Shown here: positions 1 to 7,323 of the stretch, one piece after another | How positions within the stretch are numbered: the first letter of the stretch is position 1 | Layout of the letters: each line of letters starts with the position of its first letter | Origin: a virus | Virus record (IMG/VR): IMGVR_UViG_3300042883_000292 | Location: 1 to 27,081 of that record | Direction: 5' to 3' (one strand) | Length of the DNA stretch: 27,081 nt | The notes under the pieces: generated by a model | Seen by the model: only the letters and a program-made list of their open reading frames with translations | What the model was told of the DNA's origin: nothing | Databases searched by the model: none | Translations under genes and position numbers: made by a program

Positions 1-54
1 TTAATTAAAAAACGAGACATAATCAGTATTAAAAACTGAACATAATCGGAATTT

Positions 55-181
55 TGCCTATTATGTAAAGCATATTTGACACAACAAAAAGCAATATACT
101 GCACAAATTTATACTCACAGTATAAAAATCTGCATAACTTTTCCAAATAGAGCAATATACTGCCTATTATGTAAAGCATAT
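55..181. repeat. 21-bp perfect direct repeat pair
   Basis: The copies are at 55-75 and 161-181 and are identical over 21 bases (start tgcctattatg, end aaagcatat). A second word, agcaatatactgc, occurs at 90-102 and 151-163 and runs directly into the second long copy. The spacing of the long copies is 106 bp. The arrangement resembles binding sites (iterons or operators) more than a coding relic, because no open frame crosses it. Function is inferred only. Confidence 0.7.
108..126. promoter_or_regulatory. Perfect 8+3+8 palindrome, operator-like
   Basis: Arms tttatact (108-115) and agtataaa (119-126) are perfect complements around cac. It lies between the two direct repeats. A minus-strand TAAATTTG box (111-104) overlaps it but has no TTG at the right distance. 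The size and symmetry suit a dimeric regulator's operator; no regulator gene is visible nearby in the window. Confidence 0.4.
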
Positions 182-271
182 CTTACAATAATGTAGGTAT
201 TTGTAAACTTTATTTAGCTTTATTGTCTTTAATGTTGGAGATATTCGTCACAAATTTTGCTAATATTTGGG

Positions 272-314
272 ACAAAAAAAAACAGCTACGTGCTGGGGAG
301 CTTATAACTGTTTT
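272..314 (-). terminator. Intrinsic terminator after late operon
   Basis: On the minus strand AAAACAG (314-308) pairs with CTGTTTT (285-279), and the stem runs into a further T tract to about 274. The loop is long (22 nt) and contains a smaller AGCT/AGCT pairing. On the plus strand the far arm is followed by ttttctttt, so it could act in both directions. It sits 47 nt beyond the stop of the last late gene, as expected for the end of the operon. Confidence 0.6.
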
Positions 315-332
315 CTTTTTAACTATGAATGA

Positions 333-360
333 CAAATATACTATAAATTATTTAATCAAA
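333..360 (-). promoter_or_regulatory. Possible leftward Bacteroidetes-type promoter
   Basis: On the minus strand TTTG (360-357), 16 nt, then TATATTTG (340-333) resembles the Bacteroidetes promoter (TTG ... TAnnTTTG). It lies immediately after the stop codon at 361 and would start transcription about 12-15 nt before the hairpin at 314-279. It may be a chance match in AT-rich DNA. Confidence 0.25.
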
Positions 361-1404
361 CTAAAAAATATGCGTTAATCGTGCAATTTGTCCAAATTCT
401 TTATGGTGGATGTAACCTTCAACCGCTTTTGGAACTCCTGTATATCCGTTTTTATGATGCCAACTATCAGAACCTGAAGGACTGCGTAACGTTTCAAATG
501 TTACTCCAATGAAATCTTTGCTTGTTTTATGGTGAACGTGGTGTGAATAAATATAGCGGTGTTTTGTTTTGCTCCAAAGTATTGGAAACTCCGTTGCAAG
601 TAATAAAGGTAAGTTTTCGATTTTTGCTCCGTCACCGTGTGTTGTTCCTATTAAGTTACTTCCGTACCTAAATGCTTTTCGGTGTTTTAAATCTACGTTA
701 AAACGAATACTTGAATTACTAAAGTGTGCTTCTATTAACTGCATTAAAAAGAAACCGTGCGTTAAATCGTGATTGCTTGGATTGTAAACAACTTCAACGT
801 CTGCAAAACTTATTAATTTTTCTAAAAGTTCTATGTACAGGTTCTTCGCCATTAAAAAATTATCGTACCACATTCCATCGGTGTCTTGCGGTGTTCCTGC
901 TGTTGTAGTTCTTCTTGTGTTGTCGGTGTGTAAAATATCGTTTCCTGCAACAAATAAAACCTTATCAATATAAAACCCTTTAGCTTTGTTTAAAATGCCT
1001 TGTAGTCCGTCTTTTGCACGTTTAACAGCAATCTGTGAATTATAATCTTCGCCTGTTTCAAATGCTGTTGCAAGTTTTCCAATATGTAGGTCTGCAATAT
1101 CAATTACAAGTAAATGTCCGTCCGTGTCAATATCGTATTTTATTGCTGAATCAGTATATTTAGGTGCGTATAACTTTACTTCTTTTATACATTCGTTTTT
1201 TATTCTTTGTATCTCGTTTAGTTCTTCTTGTTTAAAATTAGGATTTTTAAAGAACAAAGAAGCTTGTTTAGTTTTTAGCCATCCGTGTTTTACGTCTTTG
1301 TCGTCAACTCCCGCTTCGTCTGTTGCATTTTTTATTCCCCTGTACTGCATAAGTATTTCAATCTCGTCTTGTTTTAAACGAAACCTTGCGCTGCTATTTG
1401 CCAT
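361..1404 (-). CDS. Calcineurin-like metallophosphoesterase
   Basis: A 347-residue protein with the ordered metal-binding motifs of calcineurin-like phosphoesterases: D105-x-H107 (ADLHIGK), G154-N-D156, N211-H-D213, H256-G-D258 and a late H-H-V-H-H cluster (288-292). These would bind a di-metal centre and hydrolyse phosphoesters, possibly nucleic acid. The first 90 residues lie outside the core and resemble a small helical domain. It is the last gene of the late operon, after the lysis genes, an unusual place for a DNA-repair-type nuclease, so it may act on host DNA or RNA or on cyclic nucleotides. The substrate cannot be read from the sequence. Start is the ATG at 1404, 6 nt after the spanin-like gene. 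The motif assignment is firm; the biological role is unknown. Confidence 0.8.
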   Translation of the reverse strand: MANSSARFRLKQDEIEILMQYRGIKNATDEAGVDDKDVKHGWLKTKQASLFFKNPNFKQEELNEIQRIKNECIKEVKLYAPKYTDSAIKYDIDTDGHLLVIDIADLHIGKLATAFETGEDYNSQIAVKRAKDGLQGILNKAKGFYIDKVLFVAGNDILHTDNTRRTTTAGTPQDTDGMWYDNFLMAKNLYIELLEKLISFADVEVVYNPSNHDLTHGFFLMQLIEAHFSNSSIRFNVDLKHRKAFRYGSNLIGTTHGDGAKIENLPLLLATEFPILWSKTKHRYIYSHHVHHKTSKDFIGVTFETLRSPSGSDSWHHKNGYTGVPKAVEGYIHHKEFGQIARLTHIF

Positions 1405-1410
1405 AAAAAT

Positions 1411-1839
1411 TTAGATTAATGATTGTTTTGCGAACTTCCACAGGTACGAAAGTAATAAACCTATTCCAACACCTACAAAAAGAAGGTTTAAATTTCCTTT
1501 AGGTCGGTTCTTTTTACCTTCGGCTTTTGCTTGTGCTTTTTCTACTATCCTATCTTTGTAGATAGTTTTTACTTTTATTTTGTATTCACGTTTTAGTTGT
1601 ATTCGTGTTTTTGGAACGTAAACATTTTTGTATTGTATAATGGTGTCTTTTGTAGTGATGAATTTTTCCCACACTATAGTATCATTTATAATGATAGGGA
1701 TGGAATCAACCGACATTATTTGAATTGTGTCGCTTGTTTCTTCGCACTTATAACCTTTCTTTATTGCTTTGTTCAAATGGTATTGAGCGGAACACGAATA
1801 AAGTAAAATGCTAATAATTACTATAAATAGTTTTCCCAT
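1411..1839 (-). CDS. Putative unimolecular spanin (lipoprotein with C-terminal TM)
   Basis: A 142-residue protein. The N-terminus is a lipoprotein signal: hydrophobic residues 4-14, then a lipobox ending YSC with the lipidated Cys at 16. Residues about 20-110 are a charged periplasmic segment. A second hydrophobic helix spans about 116-135 (glycine/leucine-rich) and is followed by Lys. An outer-membrane lipid anchor at one end and an inner-membrane helix at the other is the topology of u-spanins such as T1 gp11, which fuse the two membranes in the last step of lysis. The gene follows the endolysin (overlapping it by 29 nt) and holin, which supports this. I have not verified homology to a known spanin; the assignment rests on topology and position. 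It could be another phage lipoprotein, such as one for superinfection exclusion. Confidence 0.6.
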   Translation of the reverse strand: MGKLFIVIISILLYSCSAQYHLNKAIKKGYKCEETSDTIQIMSVDSIPIIINDTIVWEKFITTKDTIIQYKNVYVPKTRIQLKREYKIKVKTIYKDRIVEKAQAKAEGKKNRPKGNLNLLFVGVGIGLLLSYLWKFAKQSLI

Positions 1840-2245
1840 TTTTTTTGGTTGCTTTTAATACTTGTTTACGATTTTTAGAACTATAACTAACGTGAACCCA
1901 AGACGGATTTTCATCGTTTCCAAACTCCCAAATAAGTTGGTCGAAGTCTAACTTGTCTTTGATAAAATTAAACCCTTTAGCGCCTATTTGCAAGTCCATT
2001 GCTTCGCCTTTTGTATGTTGTGAAGTCTTTGCACCGCCTATCATTTTATTAACCTGTAAACTGCGAAAACCCGAACTAATTTGTATCGGTATGTTTAAGT
2101 GAATTCTTAACGGTTCAAACACGTTTTCACACAAAAGTTTTGCGGACGCAATTTGCGACTCGTTCATTTCGTTATTAAGGTTTCGTAACGTTGCTAATCC
2201 TGAAGCTTGAAACTCTTTTAATGTAACGTGTTTTGATAAATTCAT
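1811..2245 (-). CDS. Endolysin, M15-type zinc peptidase (D-Ala-D-Ala/L-Ala-D-Glu peptidase-like)
   Basis: A 144-residue protein with the peptidase M15 signature: G-F-R (59-61), then S-x-H77-x(2)-G-x-A-x-D84 and W-V-H118. H77, D84 and H118 are the expected zinc ligands. Enzymes of this family cut peptide cross-links in peptidoglycan, and small phage versions act as endolysins. There is no signal peptide, so release to the periplasm would need the holin encoded just upstream (overlap at 2242-2245, ATGA). Length suits a single-domain Gram-negative phage endolysin. Alternative: a virion-associated peptidase, less likely given the holin and spanin neighbours. Confidence 0.88.
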   Translation of the reverse strand: MNLSKHVTLKEFQASGLATLRNLNNEMNESQIASAKLLCENVFEPLRIHLNIPIQISSGFRSLQVNKMIGGAKTSQHTKGEAMDLQIGAKGFNFIKDKLDFDQLIWEFGNDENPSWVHVSYSSKNRKQVLKATKKNGKTIYSNY

Positions 2246-2703
2246 TTCAGTTTATTAAGGTTGTCTTTAACTTCTTTTGCTCGTGCAAACAATAACTTTG
2301 CCGACTGCCATAAATCTATTCCTTTAACAACTTTGTAATTTTCGTTTATACTCATAACTTCTATTGAAGCAAGTACCAATGCTAACACTTTTGTAAGCAT
2401 TAAAGGAACGGAAAAGAACGTTAAAATTATGTCGTTTAAAATATAAAAGTCTATAAGGTAAAACATAATAACTGTTAACTCGTATAAAAGTAATTTAGAA
2501 ACTATCGCCGAAAGTTTGCGTGATGTTATTTCTTGTTTTTGGTGTTTTGCTTTCCAAATGCCTGTAGCCGTGTCCGATAATATTAATGCAAATAAAAGTC
2601 CAAGTATTCCGCTAATAGGTAAGAAAAACGAAAAGCAAATTGTTATAAGTTTCAACGCTGAATTTTTAATTGTGTAAAGTAATAAATAAAATTGTAGTTT
2701 CAT
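2242..2703 (-). CDS. Holin, phage holin 4-like family
   Basis: A 153-residue membrane protein. Hydrophobic helices are visible at about 17-46, 68-90 and 92-113. Between them is the D-x-x-T-G-x-x-K-A motif (residues 44-52) followed by I-T-S-R-K-L (59-64), which recalls the phage holin 4_1 family (TcdE/BhlA-like). Holins form lesions in the inner membrane that release the endolysin. The tail (120-153) is charged and probably cytoplasmic. It overlaps the endolysin by ATGA, so the two are likely translated together. Family recognition is from memory of the motif; the role is also supported by context. Confidence 0.75.
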   Translation of the reverse strand: MKLQFYLLLYTIKNSALKLITICFSFFLPISGILGLLFALILSDTATGIWKAKHQKQEITSRKLSAIVSKLLLYELTVIMFYLIDFYILNDIILTFFSVPLMLTKVLALVLASIEVMSINENYKVVKGIDLWQSAKLLFARAKEVKDNLNKLK

Positions 2704-2864
2704 AATCCTAAATTTTCAAGCGCATCCGTTAAACTGAATGTTAAATAAAAAAATAAAGTAATTCCGGCTAAATTAATGTATAGTTCAGTTCCTTGAAACA
2801 TTAAAGAAAACGAAGTTATGTAGCCAAACACGAAATATAAACTTGCTAAAATATTTGTTTTCAT
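2700..2864 (-). CDS. Small two-helix membrane protein
   Basis: A 54-residue ORF starting at the ATG at 2864 and ending in a TGA that overlaps the holin ATG (ATGA). It has two hydrophobic stretches, about residues 4-23 and 29-46, separated by a short polar loop, so it is probably a two-pass membrane protein. It is in the lysis cassette and could be a holin partner, an antiholin, or unrelated. I do not recognise a family. Confidence in coding comes from tight overlap with the next gene, a fully open frame and exact filling of the gap between two genes. Confidence 0.6.
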   Translation of the reverse strand: MKTNILASLYFVFGYITSFSLMFQGTELYINLAGITLFFYLTFSLTDALENLGL

Positions 2865-2865
2865 A

Positions 2866-3165
2866 TTAATTATGTCCTAAAAATCCGTGTTTTGGATTGT
2901 TCACTTTTATTGAGTTACTTCCAAAGTCTATATCTTGTTCACACATCACATCGTAATGGTAGCCATCAGCATAAATAGGAGCGGTAAGTTCGTTGCCTTG
3001 TTCATCATAAGTGCCATTAGTAATGACAATCTTACCAATTTCTACTACTGCGTGAATACCTGTGCCGTATGTTAGACCTTCTTCAGTCACTACATAAACA
3101 CCCTTTGCTTTAAGGTTTTTTTCAGCAGCTGCTTTAGTTGTGTATTTGAGTTTGTAGATGTTCAT
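2866..3165 (-). CDS. Conserved Bacteroidetes phage protein of unknown function
   Basis: A 99-residue soluble protein with a strong beta pattern: K-G-V-Y-V-V-T, G-T-G-I-H-A-V-V-E-I-G-K-I-V-I-T-N-G-T-Y and A-D-G-Y-H-Y-D-V-M. Proteins with this pattern are common between the fibre and lysis genes in Bacteroidetes phages. There is no signal peptide or membrane helix. It begins 1 nt after the stop of the adhesin gene, so it may be a fibre chaperone or accessory tip protein; this is inference from position only. Confidence 0.6.
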   Translation of the reverse strand: MNIYKLKYTTKAAAEKNLKAKGVYVVTEEGLTYGTGIHAVVEIGKIVITNGTYDEQGNELTAPIYADGYHYDVMCEQDIDFGSNSIKVNNPKHGFLGHN

Positions 3166-3166
3166 A

Positions 3167-4423
3167 TTATATAGCTGTTAAAGTTGCAAGTTGTGGGTCT
3201 GTTAATCTTGTTTTGAATAGAATAAATGAATTAACCTCACCTTGTTGAAATTGTGGATTTACTGCTGCATCAAAAATAATAGAATCTAAAGAGGTCATTA
3301 TTTGAGCCCCCCCTAATGGTAAAGCATACTGTGTTCCATTTATAAATAAAACAACACCCGTAGCGTTGTAAGCAAAAGCAATTTTTATGCCCAAATCCGT
3401 TTTTGGAGATGTTGTTATCGTATCGCTTAATCCGTTTATTATTGCTCTAACACTATTTACGCCATTTAAAGCCAATCCAATCTCATTGCTTACTCCAAAT
3501 AATTTAAACCAACGCCCCGATGAGGTTGCAGATGCCAAATATTTTGCATCTAAAAACAAAGTTCCCTCCGTCTGCCCTATCAAACTACTTACACCTGTCT
3601 TACTAATCACATCAGCATTACGAGTAACTGTAGCTGTTGTTGTAGGAATGTAGGATGTTGCATTTGAGCCTGTTTCAAATTGAGCTCCCCATATAGCAAT
3701 AGCTTGTTGTCCTATTACACCTGTATAAGTAGAAACATTATCAGTAGTTGCAGAAGCAATACGATAATCAATTTGTGTGCCAATAGTTGCTACAAATTGA
3801 AAAGAACACCTATACCACCCATTACCATAATTTTCCATTTTAGGGTTTAAAACCCCTAAAGTAGATGTGCCAACTAAACCCGTAGATAAATTAAAATAAA
3901 CCCGTACAGAAGGGATTTGAAATCCATTAAAGTCATTATAATAACAAAAATCTCTTGTTATTTTTTTAGCGAAAAAAGATACTGAATAAGTAGTTGTAAG
4001 TGTAAGTCCACTTGGTCTTGAAAGAGCGTTAACTCCAAAAACAACATTTGATGTGCTATTTTCAACTAATATATCAGCAGTTGATGTTCCATCAGGAGAA
4101 GTTGATGAGTTTGCGGTTATAGTCGTGTTTGTTTTAGTCCAACTTGCATTGTCAAACTCTTCACTATATAATACTAAATTAGTTCTTGCAGGTTCTAACA
4201 ATATACTTGGACAACTACCACCTGTATAATCTAAACGTGGCACATTGATTGCAACACTTTCTATAAGTCCCGCACTATTTACTCTTGTAGCTGTTGTTGC
4301 TCTTACAACATCCATATCGCCACTTGCATCGGTAGGTTTTACGCTATACAACTTTCCTGTTGTTACTCCGCCTTTATATCCGTTAGGCGTTAGTATTAAA
4401 CTTGCCGTATCTAATAAACTCAT
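3167..4423 (-). CDS. Tail fibre / adhesin with beta-sandwich binding domains
   Basis: A 418-residue protein, rich in Ser, Thr, Asn and Gly. The N-terminus (about 1-85) has the S-L-I-L-T-P-N-G-Y-K-G-G...K-L-Y-S pattern with R-A-T-T-A-T-R-V-N-S-A-G and L-L-E-P-A-R-T-N, which I know from phage head-spike/fibre and receptor-binding proteins. Residues about 85-270 look like a carbohydrate-binding beta-sandwich (W-Y-R-C-S-F-Q-F; I-W-G-A-Q-F-E-T-G-S-N-A-T-S-Y-I-P-T). Residues about 280-418 look like a concanavalin A/LamG-like domain (G-T-L-F-L-D-A; I-F-D-A-A-V). It probably binds surface glycans of the host. It overlaps the next upstream gene by ATGA. A head spike rather than a tail fibre is also possible. 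Confidence 0.75.
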   Translation of the reverse strand: MSLLDTASLILTPNGYKGGVTTGKLYSVKPTDASGDMDVVRATTATRVNSAGLIESVAINVPRLDYTGGSCPSILLEPARTNLVLYSEEFDNASWTKTNTTITANSSTSPDGTSTADILVENSTSNVVFGVNALSRPSGLTLTTTYSVSFFAKKITRDFCYYNDFNGFQIPSVRVYFNLSTGLVGTSTLGVLNPKMENYGNGWYRCSFQFVATIGTQIDYRIASATTDNVSTYTGVIGQQAIAIWGAQFETGSNATSYIPTTTATVTRNADVISKTGVSSLIGQTEGTLFLDAKYLASATSSGRWFKLFGVSNEIGLALNGVNSVRAIINGLSDTITTSPKTDLGIKIAFAYNATGVVLFINGTQYALPLGGAQIMTSLDSIIFDAAVNPQFQQGEVNSFILFKTRLTDPQLATLTAI

Positions 4424-4668
4424 TGTATACTATTTAAATTTGTTAATTCCGTGTTTAAGCAAGAATTGGCTTCCATTGTTCCGCCATCCGTAACAACTCG
4501 TAATTCAAATGCAGTTACTAAAGACGGAATTGGTGAACCTACAATATCAGTTAAACCTGCATAAGATACTAAATGTGATTTTCCCCAACCAATTGTGTTT
4601 ATTGCACCTTGTCCCCAACCTATGTTATTATTTGAAGCTCCATCGCCCCAACCGTTACTATTTGCCAT
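4420..4668 (-). CDS. Small GWG-repeat virion-associated protein
   Basis: An 82-residue protein whose first 32 residues contain three spaced G-W-G units (residues 6-8, 18-20, 27-29) in an Asn/Ala/Gly-rich setting. The remainder has an F-E-L-R-V-V-T-D-G-G beta strand. Short proteins with this N-terminal GWG repeat commonly precede fibre genes in Bacteroidetes phages. It is likely a fibre adaptor or structural tip component; the role is inferred from context. It ends overlapping the adhesin start. Confidence 0.6.
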   Translation of the reverse strand: MANSNGWGDGASNNNIGWGQGAINTIGWGKSHLVSYAGLTDIVGSPIPSLVTAFELRVVTDGGTMEANSCLNTELTNLNSIQ

Positions 4669-4731
4669 TTTCTAATTTTTTTAAGTAAGTCTTTAACTTT
4701 ACGATATTGACTTCTTTTGGTTTGTATGTCT

Positions 4732-5232
4732 TTAAATGTACCACCCTGTATAATTATTGTTTGTATCCGGAAACATATCACTATTGGAATTTGAATTGTA
4801 TTCAGGAAACAAATTATTGTTATTGCTTATGTAGTCAATAAAACGTTGTGTGTAGTGTTGTGCTATTTGTGTTTCCTTTTCAATTAAAAAATCTATTTCG
4901 TTTTTTTCTACGCTCGTTGAATTTTCGGAATTATGTTTATAAACTCCTTTGTTTGAAATTGTGTAAGCTGCAAACGGCAAATAATACTTCATTGCTAAAT
5001 GAATAAGCATTGGCTTCAAATAAGTCGTTGTAAGCGTTAAATAATTACCACTTAATGTATTTGCTATTATGTCCGCTTTTATCTTGTTTAGGAGCTTTGT
5101 ACCGGTGAAATTTTGCAAATCTGTATCTTGTGCAATCTTAATATATTGTATAAAATTGTCCGTGTCAACGTTTCCGTTTAACGAAGTAAATTTTACAAGG
5201 TCTTGTCGTGTTACTAAAAGTGCTTCTGCCAT
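4732..5232 (-). CDS. Probable head-tail connector/head completion protein
   Basis: A 166-residue, mostly helical protein. The N-terminus (T-R-Q-D-L-V-K-F-T-S-L-N-G-N-V-D) and the central helices (L-I-H-L-A-M-K-Y-Y-L-P-F-A-A-Y-T-I) match a protein family usual just after the portal gene in Bacteroidetes phages. The arrangement resembles gp6-like head-tail adaptors, which bind beneath the portal. The C-terminus is Asn/Ser-rich and likely disordered (136-160). The start overlaps the portal stop by one base at 5232. Family assignment is tentative. Confidence 0.6.
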   Translation of the reverse strand: MAEALLVTRQDLVKFTSLNGNVDTDNFIQYIKIAQDTDLQNFTGTKLLNKIKADIIANTLSGNYLTLTTTYLKPMLIHLAMKYYLPFAAYTISNKGVYKHNSENSTSVEKNEIDFLIEKETQIAQHYTQRFIDYISNNNNLFPEYNSNSNSDMFPDTNNNYTGWYI

Positions 5233-6998
5233 TATCGTGTTATTGTTCTTGGTGGTTGTGGGTTGCTTGGTAAAAATCCGTAGTTATCCATATCAACAGG
5301 ACGTTTTGCAACAAGTTCAGGATTAACAACTAAATAACCACTAATTGCTGCTTTTAATTGTCCTATTTTCTTTGCTTCGTTTATATTAATTCCTTTTCCT
5401 AAAGGAACAACATACACTTGTTTGTTCCAACGGTGGTAACAATTTCCACCACCTTTATAGAGCCAAATTGAATAGGTTGCTGCGCCTTTTGCTCCCCAAC
5501 CTTCGTTTACTGCAACATCACCCATTGCAACAATATCTTCTTTGCGATAAACTTTATTTGCACTTATCATTTGAGTACAAAATGGTCTTGTTTTTTCATC
5601 TATTGCACCTACATATTTATAACGTACAATAAATTTTAATTGCTTAATTATCTTATCTTGTGCGCTTGTTATGTTTGGTCTTGCTTCTCCTGTACTAACC
5701 AAGTTTACAATTTTACTTAATAAACTTTGTTTTGGCTCTTTGCTTAACAATTCGTTTTCTTCTTCGTCTTTTTCGTAGTCAACTTCTTTTTCGTCTATTA
5801 ATATCCATTCAGGGTTTACGTCTTCGCCTAAATCAATTAACGGATTTGTATGTGCGCTTAATTCTGTGCCTGTTTCTTCTGCAACTTGTTCAGCGTTTTG
5901 CGTGTTTTCCAAGTCTGTAAACTCTAAAGGTTGTAACGTTTTAAAGAATAACTTTAATGCAACTCCGTTAAATGCTAATATGCTATCAAAAGCGTCTAAT
6001 ATTTCTTCTTGGAATGGTCGTATAACCATATTGTCAAATAATATACTTGAATTTTTTAGTTCTTCTGCGTTACTTGAAAAGCCATTTGTTGAAGCAACAC
6101 CAAATAATAACGGACTTGTAATATTGTGTCCTAACATAATCTTGCGTAAACATTCTTCGCTTAAATACGTGTAGTGTTCTGGAGCATCGTTTAAAGGAAT
6201 GTCTTCAACCGTTGTTTTGCTTTCTGCGTTGTTATTAAAAGCTACAATAACTTTTTGTCCACGACTTCCTGTTAACTTGTCAAGTACTTTGTTTGAAATA
6301 ATACTTTGCTGTTCGTCTGTTGGAACTCCGTTATTAAAATTTACAACTTTAGTACCGCTAAATCCGTTTTGTACTTCGTTAATTAAATAGTCTGCAATTT
6401 CTTCTTCTAAAAGTGTATAAGGTACTGCACCTTGATAGTCCGGATAAGCATAATATTTCATTCCAACCGAATAAGGTTTAGAAAATAATATTTCTATTTT
6501 TTCTTTTCCATAACCAAAAGCACTAAATCTAATTGGCGCAAACTTTTTAGTATCGTCCCAATTGTCCGAATAGTAATAACCTGTTATTTGTCCGTCTTTG
6601 TCGCATTTTTCAGCTCGTAAAAGATTAACCGGTATGTGATATGCTTTTAATATTTTGTCGTGTTTGTCATTATAATGTACTTGAATAGCAAATTGTCCAA
6701 ACATTTTCCTATCAAGAACCATTTTACGTACGTCTTCTTTGTGAAATAAAGACATCATTTGTGCGTACTCATTCGGCTTTTTATTAGCGTCCAATGCACT
6801 TAAACCTTTTCCGTAAATTAATCGTGCTACGTTGTTTATAATAGCGTTGTTCGTTGTTGAATTGCTATATCTATCAATTAAGAATTGAAAGTATTGGTCT
6901 CCGTCTTCAGTTAAAAAGTCAACCCAATTTTCTCGGTTTGTTTCCGATACCACAGGTGACGTATAAGCCGACAAATTTAAAACGTGTAAATTATTCAT
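5232..6998 (-). CDS. Portal protein with MuF-like C-terminal domain
   Basis: A 588-residue protein. Residues about 25-350 show the portal pattern: N-N-V-A-R-L-I-Y-G-K-G (56-65), beta-rich wing, and the long stem/clip helices with L-L-F-G-V near 297-301 and the substrate-like S-S-N-A-E-E-L-K-N-S. Residues 360-440 are acidic and flexible. Residues about 450-530 form a separate domain: R-Y-K-Y-V-G-A-I-D-E-K-T-R-P-F-C474, then G-G-G-N-C520-Y-H522-R-W, resembling the Cys/His core of Mu gpF (MuF) minor head proteins. Portal and MuF are usually separate adjacent genes, so this looks like a fusion. The protein forms the DNA-entry ring of the capsid. It overlaps the gene before it by 8 nt. The portal call is strong; the MuF call is moderate. 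Confidence 0.8.
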   Translation of the reverse strand: MNNLHVLNLSAYTSPVVSETNRENWVDFLTEDGDQYFQFLIDRYSNSTTNNAIINNVARLIYGKGLSALDANKKPNEYAQMMSLFHKEDVRKMVLDRKMFGQFAIQVHYNDKHDKILKAYHIPVNLLRAEKCDKDGQITGYYYSDNWDDTKKFAPIRFSAFGYGKEKIEILFSKPYSVGMKYYAYPDYQGAVPYTLLEEEIADYLINEVQNGFSGTKVVNFNNGVPTDEQQSIISNKVLDKLTGSRGQKVIVAFNNNAESKTTVEDIPLNDAPEHYTYLSEECLRKIMLGHNITSPLLFGVASTNGFSSNAEELKNSSILFDNMVIRPFQEEILDAFDSILAFNGVALKLFFKTLQPLEFTDLENTQNAEQVAEETGTELSAHTNPLIDLGEDVNPEWILIDEKEVDYEKDEEENELLSKEPKQSLLSKIVNLVSTGEARPNITSAQDKIIKQLKFIVRYKYVGAIDEKTRPFCTQMISANKVYRKEDIVAMGDVAVNEGWGAKGAATYSIWLYKGGGNCYHRWNKQVYVVPLGKGININEAKKIGQLKAAISGYLVVNPELVAKRPVDMDNYGFLPSNPQPPRTITR

Positions 6999-7323
6999 AT
7001 ACTATAAAATCATTTGTTGTTGAATTAGAAACGTATTGGTTATTGTTAACCGAAAATGTAACTAAACTTTGTGCCGTGCAAAATACTCGGTCTTTATATA
7101 TAATGGTTGTGCCTACTCTTAAAACTAAATTGTAAAAATGTCCTTCTACTAAACCAAAAGTTGCTGTAATCGTGTTTATGTAGTCTCCTGTTGTGCTTGA
7201 AGTAATCGCTACCGCTGTTGTTACGTTTGTTTGTTCGTCTGTTAGTTCCATAACATTAAAGGAATTGTCTCTTGGAATAAAACTAAACGTTTGCGGACTT
7301 CCTGAAGGTGTTAATACTATCAT
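6991..7323 (-). CDS. Small beta-rich phage structural protein, unknown role
   Basis: A 110-residue protein with alternating beta strands (F-Y-N-L-V-L-R-V-G-T-T-I-I-Y-K-D-R-V-F-C-T at 63-83) and Ser/Thr-rich loops. The pattern is common in Bacteroidetes phages next to the portal. It has no signal peptide or membrane helix. It is translated from a leader nearly identical to that of the tail chaperone gene and follows a terminator, so it may start a transcription unit with the portal gene. Head stabilisation or connector are possible roles; not proven. Confidence 0.55.
   Translation of the reverse strand: MIVLTPSGSPQTFSFIPRDNSFNVMELTDEQTNVTTAVAITSSTTGDYINTITATFGLVEGHFYNLVLRVGTTIIYKDRVFCTAQSLVTFSVNNNQYVSNSTTNDFIVYE

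Larger units (their letters stand above)
1..360. other. Non-coding left end with repeats, palindrome, terminator
   Basis: No convincing gene is seen in these 360 bases. The stretch is very AT-rich and holds a 21-bp direct repeat, a second repeated word (agcaatatactgc at 90-102 and 151-163), a 19-bp palindrome, a hairpin terminator and a possible leftward promoter, each listed separately. It lies beyond the last gene of the late operon. By inference it is a regulatory, origin or terminus region of the phage genome; nothing here resembles an integrase attachment core or a tRNA. Confidence 0.6.

Noticed and set aside
104-111. Minus-strand TAAATTTG as a promoter
   Set aside because: No TTG within 17-23 nt upstream; likely chance in AT-rich DNA.
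4620-4781. GTG-started 53-codon minus-strand ORF with T-F-K-D-I-Q-T-K-R-S-Q-Y-R-K-V-K-D-L-L-K-K
   Set aside because: The basic helical stretch fills the 4669-4731 gap and is tempting, but the start is GTG in the upstream gene and about half the ORF lies within neighbouring genes; not enough support.
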